Source of the DNA: Nectonema munidae
Lineage: Eukaryota; Nematomorpha; Nectonematoida; Nectonematidae
Length of the DNA: 64,000 nt
Assembly (NCBI GenBank): GCA_030549495.1
Contig: JAUIRK010000105.1
Coordinates: forward strand, 496,001 to 560,000
Reading direction: 5' to 3'
Shown here: piece by piece, positions 26,801 to 35,838 of the stretch
How positions within the stretch are numbered: position 1 is the first letter of the stretch
Layout: the number at the start of each line of letters is the position of its first letter
Made by a program: the position numbers and the translations under genes
Notes under the pieces: model-generated
Seen by the model: only the letters and a program-made list of their open reading frames with translations
What the model was told of the DNA's origin: nothing
The model's database searches: none

Positions 26801-29800
26801 TCCAAAATTTGATATGTCATCTAGGACTTCTTGTTTGATTTGTATTTTACAAGAAGTGATTCTTTATTAATCTTTTTGAAACAACTAGGATTTTCGGATT
26901 ACAAGTAAAGAAACTTTTTCTCCAATCATTGAAGCACATAAAGCAAGAGTTCCACCATATGCCCTTTCACATGAAACGATTTGTTTCGCTGGTTGTTTTG
27001 GTAGAACAAGCCGGCTTCATCCATGCTGAATATGTTTTTTGGCTCATAACCAGCACAAATCTTAGGAAGCTTTTCATTCCAATTACTGACAACTTTTTTG
27101 TCTATACATCACCACTTTCTCCAGGGACAGATCCAAGCACAATATTATGACGTTTTACAATTACAGCCAATCAAACATTAGAAGCAGCAAATGAGTCAAT
27201 ACCAAGTTTTGAGGAAAAATTTAATGCCTGTTTTTGTATCAAATGCCCACTGACATCTACTCGCATAGCTGTAGCATCTTGAAACTACATCCAAGATAGT
27301 TCGTTAACTATTTCATTCCCTGTTTTCTGGATTTTGCAATATGTCAGCTTTTCGCTTCATAACATTTTGCATTTGATCTTTGCTAACACTGAATGTGCTG
27401 GCTACTTTACTAGAACTGTTTTGTACATTTCCATAACTTTGACTTTATCTTCAAGCAAGAGTGTCTTCTTTTTTTATTTCCTTTAGACATTTTGAGAAAA
27501 ATAATTAAATTGACATATGATTGGCACGCCTTCATTTTGAATCTTGAATGTTTATCAAGTTATGATAAAAGACTGCTGTATAAAATAGGGAGATATTTAT
27601 ACGACAAACAGACATAATGTCTTCATGATATTCATTCATTTTGATGATGTATAAGTACAATATCTTCATTACCCCTTTACTTAGAATGATAGTGTATATA
27701 TTACCCATTTTTTGATTTATATACAGCTAACACATATGAAAGAACTTCATAAGTTTTGTCATGTAATAAGTGGACAGCTGCAATCAATCATTTGCCTGTG
27801 ATGGAGATAGAATTTAAGAAGAATTATCAATTTACCATGTTGGCATTTGGTGCCGTTACACAGGTGGTGGTCAATGCTAATATTGTTGGGACTGTAAAAT
27901 TGTGGTGCTCTTAAACAAGTGGTGGTTTTATAAAGGTGGCGTTTAGAACAGCTTTGACTATAGTTATATTAAACTTATATTGTTATATAATAAATGTTCT
28001 ATTTTAAAGCTCAATGTTTCTAAAGTTACGTTGGGGATTGTCCACACATACTAGGCATGCTCCTGAAAATAACAGCTTATAATTGGGAAGTGGATTATCC
28101 ACATTGGCGATTATTAAACACCACTAAAATTGGTTAATTTAAGCAGGATGAGATGAGTACAGATAATAATAATTGAAACAGAGGAAAAATGACTGATTCT
28201 TTTTTGATCAGCTCCTAGCATAGAATGCTGTATTCAGCCCAGACATCAGGTGTGCATTGATTTCCTTAGGAAGGTTAATTTCTATGGTCAAATTGATACA
28301 CGTTGTTTGGCTGGAGTGTTGAGAAGATTGGGTAGGAATTTGGGCTTTTGAGATAATAGGAATACTCCTAGGCACTTCATTCCTTGCTTTGATATCACTG
28401 TTGAGTGCGTGGTATTCCCGAGAGGATTTTCTCAATTTTACTATAGTCAACAACATTAACTTTCATATCTTACATTCTATAAACACTTTTATATTGATCA
28501 TGATCGCTAACATGATTTTTATTTAACAGATAGTACAGTTCTAGATTTGGCATGGGAACCAAATGGAAATAAGCTTGCGATTCTGTTTTCACAACAAATC
28601 AAAGCTTCCAACAATGAACTTAAACTGAATTTTCACACTTTCAGTAAAGGCAGGCCTCCAACTCTCTCTGAACCAGTGTCTAACTTCATGTTCAACAGAA
28701 TGCTTTGGTCTCCAAATGGTCAGTTCATTGTCTTTTTCTTCTATGGTTCCAAATCCGTAAAAGTTGTCCAGATTTATGATGCAAAGGAACTCAAAGTTTT
28801 CGCAGAGTGCACTCAATCAAATGTTTCAGAAGTGTCTTGGGATCCAAGCGGGCGTTACGTAGCCGCTTTTTCTTCTGTTTGGGAAGATGTTTCTGAGGTA
28901 TTGTTTCTGGATTTATCAATTTCCTGTTATTTAATCAAATTAATTATAGTAAACTTCTACTTCTTATACTTCATGTTTAGCGAGAAACGAGTTATGCAAT
29001 CTGGAGTTTGATTGGAAAAGCGGTAGTTCCTGAACAGAGATTACAGAGATTTTATGAGTTTAAGTGGCGTCCCCGGCCTCCCTCCAAACTTTCAGAAGAA
29101 GAAATCAAGGACATTAGACGTAATCTCAAAAGATACAGCACCGCATTTGAAGCTAAAGACCAACTCAAAATCTTTAATCAAAATGAGGTAAGTTTCTTAC
29201 TTACACTTTAAATCAGAAAATCTTTTGCTTTTGAAATTTTAGCATTTTGAATACATTTATATCTTTCACAGGAGTTTGAAAACATATGGGAAATGTAACT
29301 CAGCTATATTCATTACAATTCCAGCTAAATAAATTTGATTCTTTTCCCAAGATGGGTTCAAGTTTATTACAAGCTTTCAAATTTAAATTAGGCTGATATA
29401 TTATCGGTATCTATATTCTAATATTATTGATAGGAATTTGGCATTGGAAACCAATGATTTAACACTACATTTTTTTCATATTTAATGTACTTTTTTAGTG
29501 TAGGACACGGTGACATTTTTTCTATTCAATGGTACAAATTTAAAAAGGAAATCAAAAGGTTTATCATAATTAATTCCTTTTTACATATGTTATCATATAA
29601 CATATAAACTGAAATATATTGTTCTACCCTAAAAATAATAGCCTAGCTCCATTTGTTTAAGGAAAAATCATGTTTGCTAGGTGTCCTTCCCGCTATTTTT
29701 CCATTTGTGGATTCTTTTGGAAGGAGCAGCGCTAAAGCCTACTTCTCTCTTGAACGGATTTCTTTTGACTTTTAATCTCCAGGATTTTCTTTCAAAAGAA

Positions 29801-32800
29801 TTTGAAAGAATTAATTATTATTAAATACCATATGTACATGACGGCTCTCTTTATCGAAAAGATATGAATGGAATTGATCTTGTTATTTGGGTCGTATACG
29901 TGTTGTCCTTACTATAATAATAAGAATATAAGGACTGGCCATTGAATTTTGTCTTTTTTACTCTACAAGTGTTGGTAAATATATTTCAATTTCTCTTTTT
30001 GTTCAACAGGAGATGGCTGAAAAAAGTAGACGCATGTACGAAACATATCATTCTATATTCAAAGGACATCCCATGTTAAACATGTATAAAGAAGCTCTTG
30101 AAAAACTAAGTAATATTTCAATTTATTTTCCTAAATCTTTCTACCTTTACCATTTCAAGTTTCTCTTACATCAGTGATTTCCATTCTTTGTCTCACTCTG
30201 TCTACACTGTCTTACTAAGAGTGGGCGGAAAGACTTAGCAGTGGCTCATAATTTCATTAAATAATAATTATATACACTTTTCGAAATATTTTATCTATAA
30301 ATTTATCTACCGTAAAGTCTATAAATAAGAATCAATCAGTTTAACATTTTCAGCGTGACAACTACCAAGATAATCTAAACCAGGGGCGAGATTTTAAAGC
30401 TAAATGTAAAATACTTTACATTTTTAAATATTTGGGGTTGCAGTTGTAAATTTTCCCCCTATTCCGCAAGCCTGTCTAATACACGTTTCAATCAGGGACG
30501 CACATCGTCAAAATTATTGAGATGAATTTTTCTTCCAATTTTCAAAATTAGTGGTTTGGAAATACCACGGGAGACCAAATATTCAAGCAATCCTTTAAAA
30601 TAGAGTGTATTCAGCGCATACCTAAAGTCCTAAATTTATAAGACACTATATTTTTTTTACAAAATTAGTGAAATTAAATACCATACTTCCAGCGAAAATA
30701 TTTTAATTAAATTTGCATATCGCATATACACTAGTTTAAAAATCCAAAATTGTTAGGGGGTGGAATAGGTTTTTCATTTGAAAAATGAAGTAGTCTATCA
30801 GGCACACTACAGGAATTGGTGAAAGGATATTTGATTGATAGAGAAAACAAATAACTGAAGGTTTAATAGTTTTATATGAGTGAATGTAGTCTGAAGGAAA
30901 AGAGTCTACTAGACACCCTGCGATGTTTATATGAAAAAAATGTGATTGATTCAGGGGCGCACATCCTTGAAATTATTGGGCGGACTTTCAAGCGTCTTCC
31001 AAAAAACACGGCACTTTTTTCTGAGTTCCTCAAAAAAGGGTATAAAATAAAGATAAAATTGTGCAAACAAAAATCAAACAATAAACTAAGATTGCATTAC
31101 TTCATTTTTCTCTGCATCATTCAAAAATAGTTTAAAAGCTAAATTGGTGCAAGCTACAAAAATCTACAAAAAGTAAAATAACTTTTAACATTTTGCAATG
31201 ATTTGCCTTTTATAATAACTTTTAAGGAAAAAAGTCTATCAGAAAAAGTTATAGAGCTTCAACAAAAAGTAAAAACTTTTACAACATAACTTAAGTTTTT
31301 TGAAAACTAATTTGACGTATCCCCTACAGCGCGGTACATCAGTGCCTTGTCAATGAAAACACACCCACGGTACCTTTTACTGAAAATTGAAAAAATTGCT
31401 ACATAATTAACATAAGAGAGAAAGTAGACAAAATAAACTAATAAAGCAATTTTCACTATTTTAAAATGAAACTGTCTGTTCTAAGTATAATTTCAAAATA
31501 ATATGAGGCATAAAAATGAGATATTTTATTTGATATTTTCAAGTTTTTATAAGCAGCAAAAGCCAACGTTGAAGTAGCTAACCATTATAGGGTGATTTGG
31601 TAACGCTTGTATTTTTTTACATTTTGTAAGGAATCATAGTATACAAAAAACGGTTGTTTAATCACTTATCATAGAATTATTTAAGTCTAAGAACACAAAA
31701 TCATAAAAAAAAACCATTTAAACTAACATAAATCATAAAAATCATTGTATACGAGAACAAGAAAATCATTGCGTTTTTTTGATCATTTCTGTCTAGAAAT
31801 AAAATTCTGACAGCTGTTATAAATAGATTAAATACATTTTTAACAACTGAAAAATTTTGTTTCAATAATATATTTTTATTATAATAATCAACAAATTTTT
31901 TTAATAAAAATTATGTACAGTGTAACTTACAAAATTTAACAATCGAACATTATAAAAAATAGAGTATTTTTACAAAATTTAACAATCGAACATTATAAAA
32001 AATAGAGTATTTTTCCCTTTAAACTGAATAGCTAGTCAAAATATTGATTCCCATTTGGCTATTGAAAAAATTAAAGTTTTCAAATGTAATAAACGTACTA
32101 ACAAAGATTAAAAGTGACCTTTGTTGAAAAAAATTTTTACTGCGAGTCTGACAATATTCATTATATAAAATTGTAACGAGTGAAAAGATTTTTCTCTCAT
32201 TTAAAAACAAACAAATTTTCATTTTTGCAAAATGTTTGGTGTATTGACGGAACTAAATTTTTACCTAGCTGAACTTTGGTATCATGAAAAAAGGTTCTGA
32301 AAATATTGAACGTATATTCCGTTAAAAACGAGTTTCTAATGAGATAAAATAGATTTGTTTTTAATTTAACTTTAAATACAAAGTAGAGAGAAGGGAGCTG
32401 ACTGAGATAGGAGAGCTTAAACAAGAGAAGAGAGTTTGAATTAGAGAAGAGAGCTTGAGTAAATGATTGAGTTTTAGCAGAGAAAGTGGAAGAGAAAAAC
32501 AGAGAAGGAGACAGAAAGAGAAATAGAATCACTGTGACTGAAGATGAGAAAATCTAGTGGATCATCAACATGTGTTTGCCCAAAAATACTACAAGGAGGA
32601 GATACTGTGATAAACATTGATTATTTATTGTGTGCTTATTGAAACAATGGATTATTATTATATAGCTCTCGCATCGTCTGTAAAATATGTTCGATCGGAA
32701 TTTCAGAGCAGCTTGGCATGGTGTTTGACTCCAAAGTCTGCATTCCCTCTTTTATTCTCTTAACTTATTACCAGGGCGAGGAAAAATTGACTTTTACTCA

Positions 32801-34426
32801 TAGAAAAAAATGACTTTATTGACTTTTTAAAGTTCATTAAATTGAACAACTATGAATACTTTAGAGAAAGTATTGAAAATTATTTCAAAGAATCCATGAC
32901 TTTGTAATACAACAACATATAATTAATGACATTTTCTGATTTAAAATTCGATCATTTTCTAGCAGTTTTTCGCGTTTAGAAAAAGATCTTTCTACTTCTA
33001 AAGTAAAAACTTGACAATTTTGTAATTTGGGATAAGTACTGCGAGAGATTTGGGAGTTTTCCATATTCATGATTTTATTGATTTCATTTTATTTGAATCT
33101 ATTTTCAAGATAACTTTTAACGCCACATTCGTCTTAAATGAAATAATGTTGAAGAAACAAGTGAAGGCATCTTCGACTGAAAAAGTCTCATGTTGACCTT
33201 TTCCAACTAAATCAATAAATCGTGAATATTCTCTAATTATTGTTAGCAAGTTTTGACACATTTTCTTTTTTAACAATTTCTTGAAATTTGGCAATAAAAT
33301 TCCATCATCTTCATCATTAATTTCTTCACTACTGGAAGATTTTAATGAAAATATTTTGCTGCTTGCAACCAATTTGTCAATTTCGTTACAATTGGAAGTG
33401 AAGTGTTGCCGATAGGTTTGAAAAGAGAACGTCTTTTTCTATTACTAATTTTGAATGATTTAATGCCGGTAATCTATAATTTTGCAGGATAACTTAACTT
33501 TTAAAGTAAACTTGTGAAAAACATGAAATGATAAAAAAGTTAGGGAATAAAATTGCCTAACTTCTGCAGCGGATATATCGTATGTAACCTCGTTTGTCAA
33601 CAAAAAAAATTATCTTACAAAAAACTTCTTCATGTTTAACCTCAGTCAGGCAAACTTTACAGTAAAACCTTTTATTAGATGAAAAAAGCCCAACTATTGT
33701 GGAAGTGTTGATATAAAGAAGAAATCTTGTATGTATCGCTTATAAACACAAAGGCCTACACAGACAGATACGCATGTATACAAAACATCGCGTTGATACG
33801 TGTCATATCGGAATTTTGGTCGCCAAAGGCTCATTCATGCCCTTGCTTCTTGAGAGTTGGATCTAAAAAGCAGCTTGAATTAAGATTTCTTTATTTTGTC
33901 TTAAAACAATGGAGTCAGATTCTTTTTGCAACTATTAATTTTTATAATAACGCACTATAATAATATAAAGCATTATTTTGTGTAGTTATGTTTATAAAAG
34001 TTCTATTTGATCAGATTTAGTATATAGTGGTCACATCTGGGCATTTAAAGAAGCTGAGAAAAGTAGACTAAATACAACATAAATGAGAATGCTCAGGATT
34101 AAGTGTAATTTTAGTTTTAAATCTAGGATAAATAATGAGAAAATAAGAAATTTGTGTCAAGTAAATGAAATAAATAAGTTTCAAAAAAGGATTTAAAATT
34201 CAACTGGATATTAAGCAACATAGGTAAGATTGTAAACGTAATGTTAGCTTGCTTATAAAATTACTAAAAAAATGTTATAACTTAGTTGATTTGTTAAAAC
34301 ATTCTTAAAAATACCTTTTCTTTTTAAGTAGGTGAAGATGCTGATTTAAGTGAAGATAGTAATCAAGAAGAAGAAGAAATTGTTGAAGTTTTATTCTACG
34401 AAGATTCCATCGACCATACAGAGTGA
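5725..34426 (+). CDS. EIF3B: eIF3B (translation initiation factor 3 subunit B), complete spliced gene, 15 coding exons
   Basis: eIF3B is a scaffold of the eIF3 complex on the 40S ribosomal subunit and contacts eIF3a, eIF3i, eIF3g and eIF3j. Joining 15 exons gives 2082 nt (693 residues plus stop) with every splice GT-AG and every phase agreeing. In order: an acidic N-terminus; an RRM at about residues 48-135 (RNP2-like IVIVSNIPQVG); a beta-propeller at about 150-560 with WSPKG, SIKLWDV, DFSWSPAS, LAWEPNGN, MLWSPNGQ and VSWDPSGRY; the conserved KWRPRPP and a charged helix that in the family binds eIF3i/g; and an acidic tail. It is shorter than human eIF3B (about 814), mainly at the N-terminus, and clearly diverged. 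The start chosen is the first ATG after the acceptor, context AAAATGGGT. Introns 4 and 12 are tiny (62 and 83 bp); others reach 4.2 kb and hold transposon remnants. Confidence 0.95.
5813..8529 (+). other. eIF3B intron 1
   Basis: 2.7 kb, AT-rich, no transposase or gene recognised. At 7790-7990 there is a loose direct repetition of AAATCTTGT...TCTGT(C/T)(A/G)AGAA phrases of unknown origin. Confidence 0.7.
8530..8725 (+). CDS. EIF3B: eIF3B coding exon 2 (first part of RRM)
   Basis: Residues 30-94. A Lys-rich linker leads to RIVIVSNIPQVG, aligning with human SVIVVDNVPQVG, then KQFSQYGTI and YPTNGENTKG, aligning with human FSKFGKI and DGKTKG. Acceptor TTTTCAG; donor G|GTATC, phase 2. Confidence 0.93.
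8838..9943 (+). repeat. Repeat A, copy 1 (hAT-like end CAGGGGCG)
   Basis: A segment of about 580 bp once the inserted MITE is removed, nearly identical in long stretches to 30493-31136 (for example the blocks around GGAAATACCACGGGAGACC and TACTAGACACCCTGCGATG). It starts CAGGGGCGCACATCC, resembling hAT terminal repeats, but no matching inverted end was found. Copy 2 has about 80 bp near its right end that is absent here. Confidence 0.8.
9092..9617. mobile_element. 526-bp MITE with long terminal inverted repeats, inserted in repeat A
   Basis: Left end GTGCGCAGAAAAAATACCCC and the reverse complement of the right end, GGTTGTAGGTAAAAATGCCC, continue as an imperfect inverted repeat of about 60 bp sharing ATTAAAAAGTA and AAATGCCCC. 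The flanks are direct repeats ATCGAATATA (9082-9091 and 9618-9627). The paralogous copy at 30719-30728 has a single ATCGCATATA and no insert, that is, an empty site. A 9-10 bp duplication suits Mutator-like MITEs, but the family is unproven. No coding capacity. Confidence 0.85.
11235..12022. mobile_element. Non-autonomous element remnant with TATCCGG/CCGGATA ends, hAT-like
   Basis: Both ends hold clusters of TATCC, CCGGATA and GGATATCC words, around 11245-11335 and 11930-12015, with a very AT-rich middle. Read on the minus strand the right edge is TAGAGATGTACCGGATAGC, resembling hAT ends of the form TAGGGATGTACCGG. The left edge is unclear and no target-site duplication was fixed. Confidence 0.4.
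12375..12494 (+). CDS. EIF3B: eIF3B coding exon 3 (second part of RRM)
   Basis: Residues 95-134. FAFFLFANTIEAQKAVQ and FRFDKKHTFIVH align with human YIFLEYASPAHAVDAVK and YKLDKQHTFRVN, that is, RNP1, helix 2 and strand 4 of the RRM. Acceptor TTTTTAAG; donor GC|GTAAG, phase 2. The open frame that begins at 12377 is a shadow in another phase. Confidence 0.92.
12495..13430 (+). other. eIF3B intron 3
   Basis: 936 bp with short CAT-rich runs near 12640-12665; nothing else recognised. Confidence 0.7.
13431..13485 (+). CDS. EIF3B: eIF3B coding exon 4
   Basis: Residues 135-153, VQEVFIEENFKVQPYPE, the linker between RRM and propeller (human ISDEWDIPEKQPF region). Acceptor TTTTCTAG; donor GAA|GTATC, phase 0; followed by a 62-bp intron. 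Weak similarity by itself, supported by phase and position. Confidence 0.8.
13548..13685 (+). CDS. EIF3B: eIF3B coding exon 5 (start of propeller)
   Basis: Residues 154-199. VFDWLKQSDAVDQFSLLY aligns with human LRYWLEEAECRDQYSVIF, the first propeller blade. Acceptor TCCCTAG, donor AGA|GTAC, phase 0 at both ends. Confidence 0.9.
14479..15988 (-). pseudogene. piggyBac transposase pseudogene
   Basis: Three open pieces lie in order on the minus strand. 15988-15536 is the acidic and basic N-terminal part. 15482-14676 is the RNase H-like core, with VNVDEAMIEYFGKYG and ILNKPIRFGYKAWCL matching the family first catalytic Asp region and NKPxKxGxKxW, plus GVKPIQKCKRWCR. 14730-14479 holds SNAWILFREKYPS and the C-terminal CKACKIKSVNICSTCQ zinc-binding-like tail. 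There is a frameshift near 15490, and a deletion with a frameshift near 14740 that removes the MGGVD region. The second catalytic Asp, normally DNxFTS, is Gly in GNYFST. It is therefore inactive. Confidence 0.9.
16342..16432 (+). repeat. 90-bp direct repeat, member 1
   Basis: Lies inside the piggyBac boundaries and recurs almost unchanged at 17369-17458 in the next intron but one (shared start TTCGCTTTTTGGTTTATTAC). Probably a short piece of the same family. Confidence 0.8.
16838..16995 (+). CDS. EIF3B: eIF3B coding exon 6 (propeller)
   Basis: Residues 200-251. NWTEKNFFWSPKGTYSICYH aligns with human [20 protein letters not shown], then SHENVSRCDFSNTER. Acceptor AAAATAG; donor AG|GTTAG, phase 2. 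Confidence 0.92.
17155..17277 (+). CDS. EIF3B: eIF3B coding exon 7 (propeller)
   Basis: Residues 252-292. FIFTYSD and SIKLWDVITRTKIRSFD align with human YLVTFSP and AIIIWDILTGHKKRGFH. Acceptor TTTTTGTTTCAG; donor AA|GTAAG, phase 2. Confidence 0.92.
17278..18461 (+). other. eIF3B intron 7
   Basis: 1.18 kb holding member 2 of the 90-bp repeat (17369-17458); otherwise unrecognised. Confidence 0.7.
17369..17458 (+). repeat. 90-bp direct repeat, member 2
   Basis: Copy of 16342-16432; the main difference is a 3-base deletion in a CTTCTT run. Same orientation, with exons 6 and 7 between the two copies. Confidence 0.8.
18462..18531 (+). CDS. EIF3B: eIF3B coding exon 8 (propeller)
   Basis: Residues 293-316. 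FSYDDEYFGVIEKDGVLNIF aligns with human [22 protein letters not shown]. Acceptor TATCTTTAG; donor AAA|GTGAG, phase 0. Confidence 0.88.
18532..20327 (+). other. eIF3B intron 8
   Basis: 1.8 kb, mostly a sense-oriented Tigger/CENP-B-like remnant that is visibly less AT-rich than its surroundings. Confidence 0.8.
18960..19840 (+). mobile_element. pogo/Tigger (CENP-B-like) transposase remnant, sense strand
   Basis: FYNADKTGLFYKLLPNKS near 19050 matches the family NADETGLFYK motif, with Glu changed to Lys. It is followed by LSFFSISRTDKPFIFIARS, then VSLLLDNPLS (second catalytic Asp region), EEYDIPLLDLINSAN, and a C-terminal CEKLSEFIQAQNDPF. Many stops and frameshifts. The higher GC than the surrounding intron suggests fairly recent arrival. 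Words such as ATTAACTCGAAATA near 19950 and ATTTAACTCGAAAC near 18800 may be relics of the ends. Confidence 0.85.
20328..20371 (+). CDS. EIF3B: eIF3B coding exon 9
   Basis: Residues 317-330, TFSSINKGFKSTKV; 44 bp. Aligns with the human MGLLDKKSLKISGIK linker. It joins in phase 2 to exon 10 so that V-E-DFSWSP reads across the junction. Its sequence alone would not identify it. Confidence 0.8.
20372..23282 (+). other. eIF3B intron 9
   Basis: 2.9 kb, pyrimidine-rich on the plus strand between about 20770 and 21700. No transposase or exon recognised. Confidence 0.7.
23283..23529 (+). CDS. EIF3B: eIF3B coding exon 10 (propeller)
   Basis: Residues 331-413. DFSWSPASNIFCYWNRDD aligns with human DFSWSPGGNIIAFWVPED; FLIEVPSMKEMR with TLMQLPTRQEIR; VQWQNLGNYLCINI with LHWQKNGDYLCVKV. 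Acceptor ATTTTTCAG; donor ACG|GTATG, phase 0. The exon starts well upstream of the in-frame ATG at 23394. Confidence 0.95.
23530..24400 (+). other. eIF3B intron 10
   Basis: 871 bp. A slightly GC-richer patch at 23690-23990 is not identified. Confidence 0.65.
24401..24473 (+). CDS. EIF3B: eIF3B coding exon 11
   Basis: Residues 414-437. GLYNVFEVYHLKEPLIPKDV aligns with human [20 protein letters not shown]. Acceptor TTTTATTCAG; donor A|GTAAG, phase 1. Confidence 0.92.
25814..27958 (-). mobile_element. pogo/Tigger DNA transposon, degenerate, with both ends
   Basis: Minus strand from the right: an end AGTCAAAGCTGTTCTAAAC; an N-terminal LLEDKVKVMEMYKTVL and VASTFSVSKDQMQNVM (helix-turn-helix) at about 27500-27300; YEPKNIFSMDEAGLFYQ near 27040-26990; CASMIGEKVSLLVIRKS; then VLFLDNSPSHPHVTLPN and FIPPNTTSVTQP near 26750-26670. 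The left end CAGTAAAACCTGTTTAAG is a diverged inverted partner of the right end, and both abut TA, the family target. Several frameshifts and stops, so inactive. Confidence 0.88.
26112..26264. mobile_element. hAT-like MITE nested in the Tigger copy
   Basis: 153 bp with ends CAGGGGTTGGGAAC and, inverted, CAGGGGCCGGGAAT. These resemble common hAT termini. An 8-bp duplication is not clear. Confidence 0.6.
28530..28897 (+). CDS. EIF3B: eIF3B coding exon 12 (last propeller blades)
   Basis: Residues 438-560. LAWEPNGNKLAIL aligns with human FAWEPNGSKFAVL; MLWSPNGQFIVFF with IFWSPQGQFVVLA; VSWDPSGRYVAAF with VEWDPTGRYVVTS. Acceptor TTTAACAG; donor GAG|GTATT, phase 0. Confidence 0.96.
28981..29187 (+). 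CDS. EIF3B: eIF3B coding exon 13 (WRPRPP region)
   Basis: Residues 561-629. AIWSLIGKAV then FKWRPRPPSKLSEEEIKDIR aligns with human [34 protein letters not shown] with LKKYSKIFEQKDRL. In the family this region binds eIF3i and eIF3g. The 83-bp intron before it explains why the upstream frame seems to read on. Confidence 0.96.
29188..30009 (+). other. eIF3B intron 13
   Basis: 822 bp, nothing recognised. Confidence 0.7.
30010..30109 (+). CDS. EIF3B: eIF3B coding exon 14
   Basis: Residues 630-662, MAEKSRRMYETYHSIFKGH, aligning with human VERRRTMMEDFRKYRKMAQ. Acceptor TTCAACAG; donor A|GTAAT, phase 1. Confidence 0.9.
30493..31136 (+). repeat. Repeat A, copy 2 (empty-site copy)
   Basis: Partner of 8838-9943. 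It lacks the 526-bp MITE, showing a single ATCGCATATA at 30719-30728. A second CAGGGGCGCACATCC start at 30952 brings about 80 bp not found in copy 1, so this copy has its own insertion or partial duplication. Confidence 0.8.
31929..32014. repeat. Perfect 43-bp tandem duplication
   Basis: Two identical 43-bp units starting ACAAAATTTAACAATCGAAC lie head to tail with no mismatch, implying a recent event or an assembly artefact. Confidence 0.9.
32380..32530 (+). repeat. Purine-rich imperfect repeat run
   Basis: Loose repetition of phrases such as AGAGAAGAGAGCTTGA and AGAGAAGAGAGTTTGA, about 25-30 bases apart. Low-complexity purine strand, no coding sense. Confidence 0.6.
32885..33372 (-). mobile_element. 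hAT-type transposase C-terminal remnant
   Basis: Minus strand: LLPNFKKLLKKKMCQN, SRFIDLVGKGQHETFSVED and, after a frame break near 33070, CQVFTLEVERSFSKREKLLE. The last matches the hAT dimerisation signature (AxxERxFSxxKxxL). No N-terminal half or ends were seen. Confidence 0.6.
34332..34426 (+). CDS. EIF3B: eIF3B coding exon 15 with stop
   Basis: Residues 663-693 and TGA. DADLSEDSNQEEEEIVEVLF aligns with the human acidic end SNVDDWEEETIEFFV. Acceptor TTTTTAAGTAG, read in phase 1. Confidence 0.92.
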
Positions 34427-34549
34427 TTCGCTTACCTACTCCCACTTCATTGATTGATTGACGGCTAAAACATGCTGTCAATTAACCAATCATTCGTTTA
34501 TTTCGATTATTTTAGTTTTTTTTATCGAAGCGTATTCCACCTTATTTCA

Positions 34550-34555
34550 AATAAA
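34550..34555 (+). terminator. eIF3B polyadenylation signal AATAAA
   Basis: A canonical AATAAA 124 bases after the stop codon, giving a short 3' UTR. Confidence 0.7.
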
Positions 34556-35105
34556 CGAAATTGTATCTTATTTTACTTGTACGCAGTAATATTCATTGAG
34601 GTTTGGGAGGTCGTTGTTTTTGTTTGACAGTTTTTTGTCATTTGAAAGATATTTTTATATTTAATGTATGGGTTTGTTTTTTGCCATTTATCGAGAATTA
34701 TTTGTTTCTTTTAGTTAAACTAAAATTAAAAAAATTCATGTCTCAAAATCTACTTGCGTATTTTTATACTTGAATATGTCAATAGTGATGGAATAAGCAA
34801 ATTTTTATGCGCAGCCTACAATTTAAATGTATTTCTCTTTGAGATTGTGTTATGTCGGAATTATGGTTGGAACATTGCTAATTCATTGCCGGATACCGAA
34901 GTTTGATTACCATTATTTACCTAGACGCCATTACCGTTTATATTGCCTGTTGTAATTAAACTATATTGGCAAATAGTAACACAAATTACATTTTTATACC
35001 CTCAGTGAAACACTTTTTGTATTAATTTAATTGAAACTAAAATTACTACTAAGAATTATACAATCAAAGTATATTATTTATTTATAGATGAATTAATCCA
35101 CCAAG

Positions 35106-35351
35106 TCACTGAGGAAATGAAAATAGCCCTGCACGAATAGGGTTAATAGAAATATAATTTTTGCTTCAAACTAATTAATGAATCTTACAAGCTAACTGAC
35201 ATCTCAACTCATTTGACATTTATTATTAACTGAACAAATGTCCTGATTTCGCAAATAGAGTTATGAATATGGATTCCAAATCAATGATACCTCTCAAATA
35301 GGGGTGTGAATAGCGGCTGTTTTAACAGGATAAAGAAAAATATTAAAAGAG
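35106..35351 (+). repeat. Repeat B, copy 1 (short form)
   Basis: About 246 bp matching 38281-38826 from TCACTGAGGAAATGAAAATA to AACAGGATAAA. It lacks a 283-bp internal segment and a short insert near the end that copy 2 has. Confidence 0.85.
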
Positions 35352-35795
35352 CATAAACCACTTTTGATATCCCCAGCAAATCAAAGGAAGCAAAAAAGAT
35401 ATTAAAAACAAAGTTGAATTCAAATGTCCGAGAATCCTATGAATACCTTAAAGAGTATATTTTCATCAAATATTGAATAATTGTTTGTTTAAAATTTATA
35501 AAAAAATTGTTGTACTCTATTAATTATTCGCTACGACTTATTTTTGTGAATAAATACTTAATTATTAATAAAGAGTTTTTAAATCTGTTTTTTCTTTTTC
35601 ATACCTTAATTTTTTATTTTCGTTCATTTGTCTGTATAGCTAATACTGGAAACGTCCCTCTCATTTGCAATCCTACAATGATTACCATAAGGCAATTCCA
35701 CACAGGTTTAACTATCATTCACCATTCTATTTTTTTTAACACTAAACTATTGATAACAGTTTTTTATATCTATCAACTATTTTAGCAAATCATAG

Positions 35796-35838
35796 TTGCC
35801 AACATGTGGAGGACAAAAATAGTAGAAATTATACACTG
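35796..35838 (+). repeat. Short dispersed repeat, copy 2
   Basis: Partner of 4685-4727. Confidence 0.7.

Larger units (their letters stand above)
24474..28529 (+). other. eIF3B intron 11
   Basis: 4.1 kb. Contains an antisense Tigger copy with recognisable ends (25814-27958) and a hAT-like MITE inside it. 24474-25810 and 27960-28529 show nothing recognisable. Confidence 0.75.
30110..34331 (+). other. eIF3B intron 14
   Basis: 4.2 kb, the longest in the gene. Holds repeat A copy 2, a perfect 43-bp tandem duplication, a purine-rich repeat-like run at 32380-32530 and the end of a hAT transposase. Confidence 0.75.
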
